Shown here in pieces: positions 48,966-60,625 of a stretch of DNA of 64,000 nucleotides (the stretch's first letter is position 1; every line of letters starts with the position of its first letter). Below the pieces are notes generated by a model that saw only the letters and a list, made by a program, of their open reading frames with translations, searched no databases and was not told the origin of the DNA. Made by a program: the position numbers and the translations under genes. The DNA is from Micrasema longulum (lineage: Eukaryota; Arthropoda; Insecta; Trichoptera; Brachycentridae), in the NCBI GenBank assembly GCA_022494885.1, contig JAGVSM010001290.1, positions 1-64,000 of the forward strand, in the 5' to 3' direction.

Positions 48966-49268
48966 GTTTTGTTATTTTGAAATTACTTCGCGCGTGACGT
49001 CTCAAGTTCTCTTTCCATTTTCTTAATGAGTTCTGCTTATTCGCCAGTCGACTTAGCGTAAACCGGAAATCTATCACAACTCTCTTATCCTTGGTTGATT
49101 TAAAAGAACTAGTGACGTCATGTAAAGTAGTTCGATTTTATGAAAATCATTTTTATTGTTTTTTTCATACTTTTCCAAAAAACTTCGCCGTACAAATAAT
49201 GCTCTAATTTTTACCGCGCTTAAGAATCCATTTTTTATATCCCATTTCCCGTAGGGCTGAACTTCCAC
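48966..49268 (-). repeat. M1 MITE, truncated
   Basis: AAATTACTTCGCGCGTGACG to GTAGGGCTGAACTTCC. One intact TGACGTCA (about 49112). The A/T-rich end is missing and it abuts repeat R. Confidence 0.75.
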
Positions 49269-49704
49269 TTTAAAACAATGGAAGAAAGATTATGGCTACA
49301 CTAATTATGCCGAATATGCTAAATTTATGTCAATTGGTAACTTTTTATGGAAGTCTTTCCGTAATATGTAAATTTTCTTTAAAAATCGTTATGGCATCTA
49401 TTATTCCCAGGGAAACGATTTTTAATGTACAGTCTATTCAAATATTCAATAACCTTCGCTTTAAAAGTAGACGTCACCATACACTTTTATATAAATCATT
49501 CAAAAGTCCGTGCGCACACAAGTAAAAATTGTATGTTTATTTGGTTCACCGACAGGCACTAACACATTAAACCAGGCTTATTAAATATTCGAACGCACTG
49601 TACATATGTTTATTTTAAAAGTTTCACTATCGATTATTAATCGCACAAAACCTTTAGTGAGCTTTTCTACAAGCATTTGGACAAACCCATAATTTGTATT
49701 AAGA
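49269..49704. other. No gene; F1 scrap at 49660-49700
   Basis: CTACAAGCATTTGGACAAAC is an F1 terminus fragment. The rest is AT-rich; the 77-codon ORF at 49292 has no motif. Confidence 0.4.
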
Positions 49705-49815
49705 AAAATATTGGGTAAACAAACAGTATGTACAAAATATATTGTCATTTTTTTTGTAAATTAGTGTAGGACACCAATGCACACACCGAAAAAAATGTTT
49801 ACACTTAAAACAAGA
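49705..49815 (-). repeat. LINE tail T, copy 1
   Basis: TATTGGGTAAACAAACAGTA, TTAGTGTAGGACACCAATGC; the reverse complement of 63440-63560. Confidence 0.65.
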
Positions 49816-49879
49816 AATGAAAAAGGTGTATGTAACAATAAAATTAATTTAATATCTGCTTCTCTCAATATTTATTATA

Positions 49880-50004
49880 CCCGTATGCAGAGACAAACCT
49901 TAAGGTGAGGAAAGTACATTCTGTTGTCTTCACCTTCGGGTTATTCTCTGCATTTGAAATTAGAATGTACTTTCATCACCTTAAGTTTTGTCTCTGCATA
50001 CGGG
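49880..50004. mobile_element. 125-bp foldback MITE
   Basis: Arms of about 43 bp: CCCGTATGCAGAGACAAAC, CTTAAGGTGA, AAGTACATTCT at left, with the near-exact inverse at right ending GTCTCTGCATACGGG. The spacer is about 40 bp. Confidence 0.8.
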
Positions 50005-50006
50005 CA

Positions 50007-50548
50007 TTAGACTTTTGACTTAAATGTACATTCATTGTCATGAATAAAATTTTTAAGCCTCGGTTGATCGATAGTTATATTGCTCGCAAGTATTGTAAAT
50101 TGTTTGAAATAGTTCGTTGACGCGTTGTCTGTGTAAAACAGAAGATTTTGTCTCGTCGGTCTAGATGGCACACGGAATAAAAGTCTTTCAAGTAGATTAC
50201 GGGAACTAATTTTATTGTTTATTGATGTGTACAAAAATAGCTGGTCTAACATTATTCTTAGATTTTGAAGAGAGTTTATTCTATGGTACTACATACTTTC
50301 AGCAAAGTTAGAGAAATAAAGGTTTAATTAGTAGACGACATGGTCAAAGATTTTTTGTTGGACCCTTTCTAGTCTATTAATACATTATAGTAAGGTGACC
50401 AAATAGGAGTACAGTACTCTAGCTGGGGACGAACAAATGTATTGAAAAGTTTTTCATATGTCTCTGCTTGTTTAAGTGGTTTCGATACCCGCATGATAAG
50501 TCCGACCATTTAATATGTTTTTTCATATAATTATCAATAATAATCGTT
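50007..50548 (-). mobile_element. LINE J4 RT C-terminal part
   Basis: The minus strand encodes MVGLIMRVSKPLKQAETYEK, FVRPQLEYC and, at 50007-50252, RPTRQNLLFYTDNASTNYFK. Its upstream continuation appears at 52303-52480 (GIFLHDFQLKITIIID); the element is split by the LINE at 50549-52285. Confidence 0.7.
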
Positions 50549-52285
50549 GTCATTATATTGCCTTTTACCTGATCTATTATTACTCATATCATTAATTTTT
50601 CCCTCACATCTGGTTACTTTCCAACCCAATGGAAATCGGCTTATGTTATTCCACTTCCTAAAAATGGCTCCCCGGCATCCAAAAAAGATTATAGACCCAT
50701 CTCCATTTTGCCTATCTTTTCCAAAGTTATTGAACGAATAGCTTACAAACAAATTAACTGTTATCTGACACTCCATAATCAACTTGATCCTCTGCAATCT
50801 GGTTTTCAGGCTGGACACAGCACTACTACCGTCTTAGTTAAAAAAACTGACGACATTAAACAAGCAATGAAAGATAAACGTCTAACGCTTTTGGTCCTAC
50901 TTGATTTTAGTAGTGCTTTTAACTCTGTTGATTTTGACCTGCTTCTCGCTAGACTTAAGTCTTTAAATCTATCTTCATCCGCGATAAATTGGTTTTTAAC
51001 GTATTAACGTGACCGTCATCAATGCGTTAAAATGGCAGATGTCTTTTCAGATTGGATTGATCTTACCGCCGGTGTGCCACAAGGGTGGATACTTTCTCCA
51101 CTTTTATTTTCCCTTTTTATCAATCCAATAACAAAAAAACCTCCCCTGTTCGTACTATTTATATGCCGATGATTTGCAGTTGTATATTCATTTCGAGCCC
51201 GTCGACATTGTTGAAACACATAGAGTAATGTCACTTGCACTCGACCTTATCTCTTCATGGACAAAAAAACATGGAATTCTCATAAATCCAACAAAAACCC
51301 ATATTGTACTTGTTGGTAGTAAACAAATGTATTCAAAAGTGAATTTTTCCACACTTCCTCTTTTCAAAATAGATGGTACAGAAATTCCATTCATGACTTC
51401 AGTCAAAAACTTAAGTATTATCATTCATAAGCATTGAGGGTGGCACGACCAGGTTAACGAAGTTAGTCGTAAAATTTATAGCAATTCCCACTCACTTAAA
51501 AGATTACAGAATTTCTTGCCAATTGATGTTAAGCAAACATTAGTCCAGAGCTTACTTCTTCCACTTCTTGACTACGCGGATGTATGTTATCCAGATGCTA
51601 ACTTTGAATTGCTTGATAAGTTAGAACGATTGTAGAATATTTGTATTTGTTATATCTTTAATCTTCGCAAATTTGAACACATAACCGAGTATCGCACGCC
51701 ACTACTCCACGGCTCAGTATCAGGCATAGAAGAAACATTCACATTCTATCACTTCTTCACAATATTTCAAATAATCCCACTTCGCCTGTTTATCTGAGAG
51801 AGCTCATCCAACATCTTTCACAACACGGACTATCTCTTCGTTCTAGTAACGAGAGAACCCTTTTAATACCCTGTCATCGCTTAATTTTTTTGCCTCATCT
51901 TTCACAGTAGTAGCCGCTCGATTGTGGAATAATCTACCCACTAATGTTAGAGACGCCCCTTCTATATTTACATTTAAGTCAAGATTGGAATGTCACTATC
52001 TAAATATTTAAATCGTTCCTTTATCCTTCTTCTTTCCTTCCCATCCCCTCCCCACTCTTCATAGTATTGTGTTATTTTTTCTTTATATATATTTATTTTT
52101 GTTAATCTTTGCTTTTAATTTTTGTATAAAATTGTAAGATTTAATATGTTCATGTATTTATAATTTTCTCAAACTGAACGGTTTAGGTAGGTAGGAAGAA
52201 ATTGTCTTAAGGCAATATGCTCGCCCTTATATGTATATTTATTGTATATGTATATAAAGTGTCAAATAAATAAATAAATTATAAG
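50549..52285 (+). mobile_element. LINE J2 (CR1/Jockey-like), 5'-truncated, with 17-bp target-site duplication
   Basis: TATCAATAATAATCGTT flanks it exactly (50532-50548 and 52286-52302). RT motifs: LSFPKLLNE/MPIFSKVIERIAYKQINC, LLVLLDFSSAFNSVDFDLLL, AGVPQGWILSPLLFSLFIN, IYADDLQLYIHFE (catalytic YADD), WTKKHGILINPTKTHIVLVG, and LLLPLLDYADVCY. The 3' tail has GGAAGAAATTGTCTTAAGGC and (AAAT)n. Stops and frameshifts break the ORF at several points. Confidence 0.92.
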
Positions 52286-52302
52286 TATCAATAATAATCG
52301 TT

Positions 52303-52480
52303 ATTTTCAACTGAAAATCATGTAAAAATATTCCATTCTGTAGTACATAATATAAATGTAATTGTGTAATTTTGGATAAAACATTCAAGTGTTCTTTATT
52401 GACGAAGTTCGGAAAATTTTGTTTGTGACTTATTACAGAATTGGTACGGAAAGTTCGAGTCCACTTTACCGACAAACATC
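52303..52480 (-). mobile_element. LINE J4, upstream RT piece
   Basis: Minus-strand frame QNGIFLHDFQLKITIIID continues directly into 50548-50520 (NYMKKHIK) once the J2 insertion and one duplication copy are removed. It matches the KDLGIxxD-K motif region. Confidence 0.5.
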
Positions 52481-52840
52481 GCTAAATCCTAACCGTCATA
52501 TCGTAACAGAAGGCCTGTTTGTTTCAACTCTCCCCACCGTGATAAAGCGCCTTGTGCAATCGAACGACCGTTTGGATGTTGGTAAAAAGGGAACGGAAAC
52601 ATTAAATTCGCCCCTATTACACAGAACACGCAGTCACAATTTGAATTGCGAATTTGGAAAGAAAATTTCAATTTACGAATGAAAGAAAGTTCTCGCCTAA
52701 TTTACCAGACTGAATAAGAAAATCGAGAAAAGAAGACGACAGCTAGGCACCCATACATAAACATCATCAAATATTATCTACTTAACCCTTAATCAATAGT
52801 TGTTTTTAATTATTTAAAAAAATATGTAAAACATTAACGG
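52481..52840. other. No recognisable gene
   Basis: Overlapping ORFs on both strands (52389-52682 and 52489-52671) lack motifs. Confidence 0.35.
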
Positions 52841-53170
52841 GGAAGTTCAGTGGTTTAAAAAAAATGTAATAGTCTGTCAGATTACGCATTTAAAAAAAAA
52901 ACATATTTGCGATTTTTTTAAGTTTCGTAATTTTTTTCCGCACGAGACGTCATTTGTTCTCTTCGGTGAGTTGTCCTGATTGATGAGGAAATCTATCACA
53001 ACACATTATTATTGGTCGATTGGAAAGAACTTGTGACGTCATTAAACTAAATAATTTTCATTGATTTTTCCCACATTTCAGAGAAACTTCGCTGCAAACT
53101 TAATTGCTCTATTTTTTTCCGCGTGTAAAAAACAATTTTTTGTATCCATTTTCCCGTGGCACTGAACTTT
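52841..53170 (-). repeat. M1 MITE, diverged
   Basis: GGAAGTTCAGTGGTTTAAAA, one intact TGACGTCA (about 53033), and the end TTCCCGTGGCACTGAACTTTG. Confidence 0.7.
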
Positions 53171-54652
53171 GTCAGTATTCATTTTTATCCACACCTAACG
53201 CCGCACTAACCTAACCACATTTATTTCTTTGATCTTGACGGTTTTTCGTGTTTATAATAATTTTTATTATTTATCTGTACATACACCCAATGGGCGATAT
53301 TCATTACATGACGAAGACATTTGATATACTACAACTATAACTACTAGAGCCGTTCACAATCAATAGAAAGGGTACAAAATAATTTGTTTTGAAATTTGTT
53401 AAATTCAAAATTAATTCATCAAGAGATCATTTGCATTATAATCAATAGCTTTTTTACTAACTTTATTAAAGCTTAGTGACAGGAGAAAACTCTTAAATAA
53501 AATCTTAAATAATATTTTAGGCCATCCCTTGTTATTTGCAAATTAAATTTTTTTAAGCTCCAAACAGAAACAAGAGAAAAAGGGGAAACATTGAGAAAGG
53601 AATATGCAAGTCAAGGCATTTTAATTATTTATTTTATTGGGAGAACAACCTCCAACCAGAAATACCAGAAACCATCAACTACATATTTTATTGTCATTAC
53701 AGCCGGATAGTATGTGGATTCAATACTCCTATACATCAAATACAAAATCTGGCAATGATTTTGCGACCATATCGATATCTGGGGTGCTATTCTGAATCAT
53801 TTTCGCGGCAGGAGAAAACAGTTTTTCTCTTGTATTTTGTATGTAAATACACGAGATAATACGGCCGCGAAAGCGTTTGGATTACCAGTCCTGGAATATG
53901 TCAATTTTGAATTATATTACACGTAACAATTATTTTTTTAAAAAAATCCATACGGCTATTGGCCCTCAACCGAGGTTTGAAGCTTATCACTGTCTGGACA
54001 TTTTGTTAATTATCTATTTTGATAAAATTATATTTTGTTAGTAAAGACATAACTTAATCATATTCTAAATTCAAACACGTTTTAAAACTACTGAAATGCA
54101 AAAAGTTTACACTCCGTGGAACTGATTCCGTTGAGCGCCTGGTTAGCCATATTAGTATTGACAAAAAAAATGGCTCATTAAAACAATTTATTACAAAACA
54201 AAGTGCAACTAACGCTTTTAGATGCTTATTTCATATGGTTAAATGCACATTATACAATTTATTTGGACTGACTTTCTTACTCAAATACAAAATGACAGCC
54301 GGTTTACCGCAAAAAATCGACTTTTTCAAAAACTTCAAGTTCTGGCTGAATATTTTTTTTGGTATTTTTTGCATTCCGAGTAATCCAAAAAGCAACCTTT
54401 AAGACCCCTTCCATTTAAAAATTCGTTTAAAAAATATCGGCCCACCCTAATGTACACTGTATTTAAATTTATATAATATATATATTTTTTAAATATTTTT
54501 TTTAAAGATAGAGTAAATATAATTAGTCTGAAACCATTGAAACGTTATTTATAAACAATCATTCTTAAATTTTTTATTGGTTCAACATATTTATTCAGTT
54601 GCACATATAAAATAAGGACTACTGACATTACAACAATAACCGTACAAATAAG
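53171..54652. other. No recognisable gene
   Basis: AT-rich. 53265-53310 matches the LINE tail at 3730-3790 (ACCCAATGGGC). 53545-53630 has an F1 scrap (GGAATATGCAAGTCAAGGCA). Confidence 0.4.
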
Positions 54653-55260
54653 AATTTCTAATTAGTCAAGTTTATGGCCTTTAGGTGCAATATGAAAATT
54701 TGAATTATCAAATTTTGCCAATCATTTAATAGAAAATAAACATTCCTTTGAATTAAAAAATAATGTAAAAATAATTCATATTGCACCCAAAGGCCATAAA
54801 CTTGACAAATTAGAAATTCTCGAAATTAATATATTAAAAAATAAACCCGACGTAGAATTACTTAATGAACAGATAACAAATGTGCATTCTCCATTACTTT
54901 ACCCATTGCAATATAATTTTACTAATGTATTTTTACCCTTTGTTTTTCAGAAATCATTATTTACAAAACCACACTCACGAAGGATGGGACGCTAAAAATA
55001 AAATAAAATACTTAAACTCATTAAAATAGCATTATATCAACTCATTAGTTAACCCAAAGAATTTTTTTTGATAATGATTCTTAAGATAAAAATAACTTTA
55101 TTTAATTTACTTACATATAACTTTGAATTATCTATCCTTACCTCTGCCTTGTATAAATACATTTAACTCTTTAATAAAGATACCAGTCTCGAAGATGTCG
55201 CGAAAGCGATGAAACCGGTCACTGGATATTCCAAATTTGTGGATTAAAGTATCACTCATG
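54653..55260 (+). mobile_element. Penelope-like element 3' fragment (GIY-YIG nuclease C-terminus)
   Basis: A frame open from 54696 to TAA at 54993-54995 encodes SNFANHLIENKHSFELKNNV, KIIHIAPKGHKLDKLEILEI and LLNEQITNVHSPLL. This is the pattern of the C-terminal end of Penelope-like element endonucleases. The RT is absent. The left boundary (54653-54696) is a 44-bp inverted copy (two mismatches) of 54775-54818. A hammerhead-like fold at 55181-55228 sits where the element's terminal repeat is expected. Confidence 0.7.
55181..55228 (+). ncRNA. Hammerhead-ribozyme-like fold in a Penelope-like element
   Basis: Stem I CCAGT/ACTGG (55183-55187 with 55221-55225). Core GAAGA (55191-55195). Stem II GTCGC-GAAA-GCGAT (55197-55210). 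Then GAA, stem III ACC/GGT, and C at 55220, giving the GUC cleavage triplet. The order and junctions fit a type I hammerhead with a loopless stem III, as described in Penelope-like elements. The conserved CUGA is altered (CTCGAAGA), so activity is doubtful. Confidence 0.55.
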
Positions 55261-55314
55261 TTTTATTTATATAATAAATCAAAATAAGATAAACCAAAAA
55301 ATAAACTTAATATT

Positions 55315-55505
55315 TATCATTAATATTTAAAGCATTAATTTTGTGTTCAAACATTTCACTGAATACGACAAACTGACTTTTCTTTATCTACGGGTTTCAA
55401 AACCTACCCGTCTCTTCTTCAGAACACCATTTAAACCAACATGCAAAACCCACTATACACCTTCACCATAGTTGTAGCACAAAATTATAAAACCATCCCC
55501 ACATA
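55315..55505 (-). repeat. Repeat P with hammerhead-like core, copy 2
   Basis: Homologous to 41690-41890 (CTACCCGTCTCTTCTTCAG, AAACCAACATGCAAAACCCA). On the minus strand: CTGAAGA (55416-55422) and GAAA (55395-55398). The alternative hairpin ACGGGT/ACCCGT is also possible. Confidence 0.45.
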
Positions 55506-55534
55506 ACGGACTATATTGAAAGGTTGTTTGTTTG

Positions 55535-55945
55535 CTTCTTGCGGTGCTTTATCTAGTCCTCCCGGTGTTGGCGATCACTACAGCGAAAGCATTTCTGTCC
55601 TGCGCTACTCCGAGGCCAGAACAACTGCTTTTTGTATGTATTCGCCATAGCGATTCCCGGGAAAAGATGACCAGAGTGGTTTCCCGTTCCTCCTCTAGTG
55701 GATTTCTCTGTCGGGGTTACCTTCCCTTGGCTGGTTGGTTCTGGTTTTCAGGCGCCAGAAAATCGCCTTTCATCCTCTCGTTATCTGCTGTGATCACACC
55801 GTTATGAGTGTGATCCCATTGCCCTGGGTTGGACGCTAACGAGCCGGACTAGTCAGTAGTGTTACCGGTAAAATACAACTGGGCATTCGCAGCATTTAAT
55901 AGAATCACACCCTCCAGCAAGATGTGACGCACTGCGACCCTACTG
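55535..55945. repeat. Dispersed repeat R, copy 2
   Basis: Matches 48528-48960 from TTGCGGTGCTTTATCTAGTC to CACCCTCCAGCAAGATGTGA. No conserved long ORF between the two copies. Confidence 0.75.
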
Positions 55946-55984
55946 ATGGTTTAAACCCCTGATTATTGATTAAAGGAACATATT

Positions 55985-56160
55985 TTTTTAAAGCTTCGTA
56001 ATGTTTGAAAGGAATCTGGAAGTCGTTTGCATTTATGTAAATCTCTTCTCAAAAATAATTTCCCTGTCTGTTGAAATAAATTCAAAACGAAACAAGTCCC
56101 CAGGGAGGAAATCTAGCCTGTCTGCAAATATTTGGACTTACTCAAAACGTTGTTAACGTA
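55985..56160 (-). repeat. F1 repeat, terminal part (variant subfamily)
   Basis: ATTTCCCTGTCTGTTGAAAT, CCCCAGGGAGGAAATCTAGC, ATTTGGACTTACTCAAAACG; the reverse complement of the F1 left end seen at 18478. Confidence 0.7.
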
Positions 56161-56329
56161 ATTATTTTTTTGCATTATCAAATGAATAGCACGTGTGAAT
56201 GGGTCAAGGGAAGTTAATGCGAGTAATTTAGGATTTACATATATAAGAGATTACGGTTTATAAAAATTGTGTTTATTATAAAGATTATTGTATTTTGACA
56301 TGATAAAATCATGTCTTTATATTCTAGCA

Positions 56330-56540
56330 GATGCCATACGGTTGGCTTGGCCATATGCTGCGGATGCCTCCTGAGAGCCTTAACCACGCTTGCCCAATTT
56401 ACAAGGCATCAGGTTTTCTACGTCTTGGACGTCTACTGCCGACTGTTCGTCGGGAACCTGACTTGGGAGGACGCACAGGAGCTGGCAGCCTCTAGAAGTG
56501 CATGGAAGCTATTTGTGGACACCATATGCTCCAATTAGAG
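56330..56540 (+). mobile_element. LINE K C-terminal fragment
   Basis: Two frames together encode WLGHMLRMPPESLNHA and LTWEDAQELAASRSAWKLFV, the end of a LINE ORF2. Similar to the end of 38705-39420. Confidence 0.6.
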
Positions 56541-56839
56541 AGCAAACATGCAATAATTATGATATTCCGGCTAACATTTTGATACCTAATAGGGGTTAGA
56601 ATAAGTTGTAGCTATTTCCCGACAGGTGGTGTTATTAAGATAACTAGCAATACTTCAACCAACTTCATCGCAAAGTTTCACCAGTAAACTTGTAATGACA
56701 GTATATGTTTTATTATTATAATTGCAAGTGATTTGTACTTTGCTTTTGTTTTATCAAATATTGATAAATATATCTTGAAATTGTATTCAGTAGACTTTAA
56801 CTTTCTTCCAGAGAAGATAGAAAAAAAAAATTGCGGTAA
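56541..56839. other. No recognisable gene
   Basis: AT-rich spacer before SINE2. Confidence 0.45.
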
Positions 56840-57012
56840 AATCGGGTTGTGGTCCCGTGGCTAGTGTCTCGGACTCATGTCTCAAAGGTCCGTGGTTCGA
56901 ATATCACTGTATTACAACTGGATTTCCATTGCCTAATAGTTAGTTATTTAAAACTCCTTGAAAATGATCCTTAAAAATGAAATATTTGGCTAAATCATAA
57001 GATCGCAAATAT
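56840..57012 (+). mobile_element. SINE2, second copy
   Basis: ATCGGGTTGTGGTCCCGTGG, B-box-like GTGGTTCGAATATC, body TTGAAAATGATCCTTAAAAA, A-rich end. Matches 14097-14270. Confidence 0.75.
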
Positions 57013-57059
57013 TAAAAAAAAAAAACTAATTTAGACTTGACGAAACAACACTTTGTAAC

Positions 57060-57766
57060 TGTCTGCATAATAAATGTAAACGACGAATATCTTGAACAAG
57101 TAGAAGACTTTTGTGTATCTAGGAAGCATGTTTTCAAGAGATGAAAGAGTAGAAAAAGATGTAAAAAGGATAGTGAATGCGGGCAACAAAATGGACGGGG
57201 CATTAAGCACAGTAATTGCCAAAAAAAAATATGTCAATCGAAGCTAAACTGGCAGTGCACAACGGAGTTTTAGTCTGAACACTTATGTATGGGAGTGAAA
57301 CATGGAACTGGCATAGGAAGGATGGAAGCCGAGTGAACGCGGTTGAAATGCGATCTCTTAGACGAATGTGTGGGAAATCCATGTATGACAGGGTTAAGAA
57401 TGATGAAATCAGGCAAGAGTGTAAATCTGAGTCACGTATAATTGATAAGATTAAGAAAAGGTCTCTGAGATGGTTTGGTCATGTAGAACAAATGGACGAC
57501 TAAAGAATGGTAAAACAAGTATATATGGCGAAAATGAACAGTAACGTGAGACGAGGATGGACAAGGAAGACGTGGCATGATCAGATAAACCAAAATCTTA
57601 AGTCTAGTCATGTCTAGTCAAAAGCAGACTGAACAGAAGGGCATGTGTGACAAGATGTATGAATGTGGAAGAAGCTAGGAATATATTCCAGGATAGACGT
57701 GTGTGGCGGTTCATTCTCTCTGCCTACCCCTACGGGAAAATGGCGTGATTGTAGTAGTAGTAGTAG
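57060..57766 (+). mobile_element. RTE-type LINE, subfamily b, 5'-truncated
   Basis: Homologous to 45130-45775 in broken frames: VEDFCVSRKHVFKR-like start, then 57285-57503 open with MYGSETWNWHRKDGSRVNAV and RSLRWFGHVEQMDD. It ends in (GTA)n at 57751-57766. Confidence 0.85.
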
Positions 57767-58330
57767 AAATACCAAATTATGAAAATAGTCATAAATGTTT
57801 GACACCACAATTCATGAGTTCGTGGATTGTGCTAAAAATTGAGCATGAAAAACATAATTATTTACATTACTCTCTCCTATGCAAAATGTAAAAGATTTTT
57901 TATAGACATTGCTGTACGATGTAAGTAAGTATGTATGTTCATTTTTATGTTTTGTGCCTTTCACAATATTTTTGATCAAATTTTATTAAATTTGTCAAAG
58001 TAAAAAATATAACAACTGTTGTGTAGATTTGATTACAATTGATTGTCACAAAAGTGCTACTATCTCCGTTTAATTTTTCTATGGCTGGCTGCTTTTTCTA
58101 TAACTACGTTTGATCGAGGGTAGCCATATAAAATATAATATTTCTAAAATCCACAAAATACGACAAGCTCAGATATCATATTAATTTGGTTTTCAAATCG
58201 AATAAATTCCAAGTTTTTCCCTATATTTTTTTATTTCAAACTGCTGTACGTAATCTGTTTAATTTGTAATAAAAGCACACCTTTCTTCGCTTTCTGATCG
58301 TTGTATTTTGGTGATCCGCAATTAAGAAAA
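57767..58330. other. No recognisable gene
   Basis: AT-rich. ACAACTGTTGTGTAGATTTG near 58010 resembles the reverse complement of sequence near 17860. Confidence 0.4.
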
Positions 58331-58729
58331 ATCAGTGTCTTTGTATTTTTTTTAATTTGTTAATAGTCTATTAAACTAAACAAAAAAAAGTTTTTTTTAG
58401 ATAGCGTATTATCAGCTCTTTGATTTTTATAAGTTTTGTTTTTCTGAAATAACTCCGCGTGTGACGTCAGAGGTTGTCCTGTGTTAGTTTTTCCCATTGG
58501 TTTGTTTATGGTTAGCCAACCGGATATCAATCGCAGCTGTCACATCATTGGTTGGTTTATATGAACCAGTGACGTCAATCAAAGTAGTGCGTTTTTGTTA
58601 AAATATTTTTTATTAATTTTTTCGTACATTTTCAAGAAACTTTGCCGTAAAATTTAATGCTCTAATTTTTACCGCGTGTAAGAAAACATTTTTTGTATCC
58701 AATTTTCCGTTGGGCTGAAGTTCCTCATT
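58331..58729 (-). repeat. M1 MITE
   Basis: ATCAGTG start and GCTGAAGTTCCTCATT end; two intact TGACGTCA sites. Confidence 0.8.
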
Positions 58730-60308
58730 CTCTCATATGGATCAAAAGTGCACCGTGACTTCGAAAAGGGCTGCTTACCGCTGCCTTACAAAGTCGAAAT
58801 GTTGGAAGTGTTTACGGTAGAGTCTGCGAAGTACCTACCTAATACATAAATCTGTCTTGGCTTTTGAATAATTCAGCGCTAGTTTACGGCCCCGAGTAAC
58901 CGGGATTATTCTTTCGATTAATAAAACATGAGCCCGTTATACAAACGGTTGATAGGTTTTACGTTAATGTTCATATTATTTTCAAAAAATTTGAGAATAT
59001 ATATGTATACTATGCCATAGCTTCGCGCATATAGAAAGGGCACTACAATTTTTATGTTTTCAGTAGTATCATATAAAAAAAACAATATATTTATAATTTA
59101 TTTTTTTATTTCCATGGTAAAAGTTCTTAAATAATTAAAGATTTTTTTGTCCGATTTGGAGATTCAGTGAAATCACATTCTTGACTTTTATCTTGGCAGA
59201 ACGAAAAAAGGCGTAAGTATAGCTTGTGAGCTCGCCAATACATGACAGATGACAGTAAACATAACCATAGAAAAACATAACAGTTGAACTTAGAAATACA
59301 ACGTGAATGCAGCAATGCTTGAAATACATGTCAATAATATTCTATTAATTAATAATATTATTTAGTCATACGGAACTTTAAAGCACACATTAATTTAATA
59401 ACTATTAGCATTTTATCGGCTGGGAGGTGGAAAAGCCAAAAAAAGTACTAAGAAGAACAATTAGCATAATTTGCATTTTGCCACGGGTCGATTACGATTT
59501 TTCATAGGTTATAAATGTTTTGATCGACAAAATAAGAACGACGCTTTGCTTAATTAAATTTAAGACGCTGCGAAAACAAAAGTGCTCGCTAGGTATTAAT
59601 TTGAGCACAAAAATGGGTAATTTATTTAACATAATAGATTCGCGAGCGATTTTTTGCACGTTTTAGATTCATGGTATAAAGGTTAAATACAAAAACTAAA
59701 ACGCTAACAACAGTGGTTGTCGTAAACTATAAAATAATAATTAATTTCAATGTTTTGCGAGTCCAATAAGTATATCCCGCTTAAAATTCGTGCCCAAATG
59801 ACACGCTTTACTGTGATTGGTGACTATAATGCCAAGCATGTTGGCCAACATTACAGTAGTGAATTGGCAAAAATGATAAGTACCTACCTTATTTTTTTCA
59901 TTAGTAGACTACCAGTCTTTAATTAAATGTAATTTCATATTTAAACAAATGACAATATTTTTTTGTTGATTGTAACAAGAAATTATTGAAGATTGTTGTA
60001 TTTATTACAAGAAATTTGTAAAATAAAATTCATATTTTTGAAATTCGTTCTTAGGTGTGGTTGGTCACATTGTTTTCCAAATGTCAGATTGACCACCACA
60101 ACACTAGTTAACATTTACAATAGACAAGAAGTTACTGAATTTAATGATCATAAATTGTGCAGAGTTCGTTTCAAAGATAATAATTGAATTATAGACTATT
60201 TAATTATTTCATTCAAAAGGTTTGATATGAGAACTATTAAAATAGGTTTGGTTGCTGGAGCGCTGTATTTTTTAAAATTTGTTGTGTATCTGAAAAAAGC
60301 TAAAATTA
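58730..60308. other. No recognisable gene
   Basis: AT-rich. ORFs of about 62-64 codons overlap on the minus strand at 59127-59329 and look spurious. Confidence 0.4.
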
Positions 60309-60625
60309 TTATGTTTTTGTTGATGATGTCAGCAGACGATTCAAAAAGTGACTGTGACGTTACGACATTTTTTATGAGAAATTCATGGCGTAGCCGAAAT
60401 ACTGCAATAAAACGAGGATGTTTTTGTTGAGTGACGTGAGCAGGCGCAACCCAGGGGCGACTTTGTGACGTACGAAATTATTTAAAAAGAAATTCATGGC
60501 GTACCCGAAATATTGTAATAAAAACGATGATGTTTTTGTTAAGTGACGTTAGCAGGCGCTACCAAGGGGCGAGTTTGGGACGTGCGAAATTATTTAATAA
60601 AAAATTCATGGCGTAGCCGAGACAC
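60309..60625. repeat. 111-bp tandem repeat, about 2.8 copies
   Basis: The anchor AAATTCATGGCGTA recurs at 60379, 60490 and 60602. Units contain GATGTTTTTGTTGAGTGACG, AGCAGGCGC and GGGGCGA. The first unit is diverged and partial. Confidence 0.85.
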
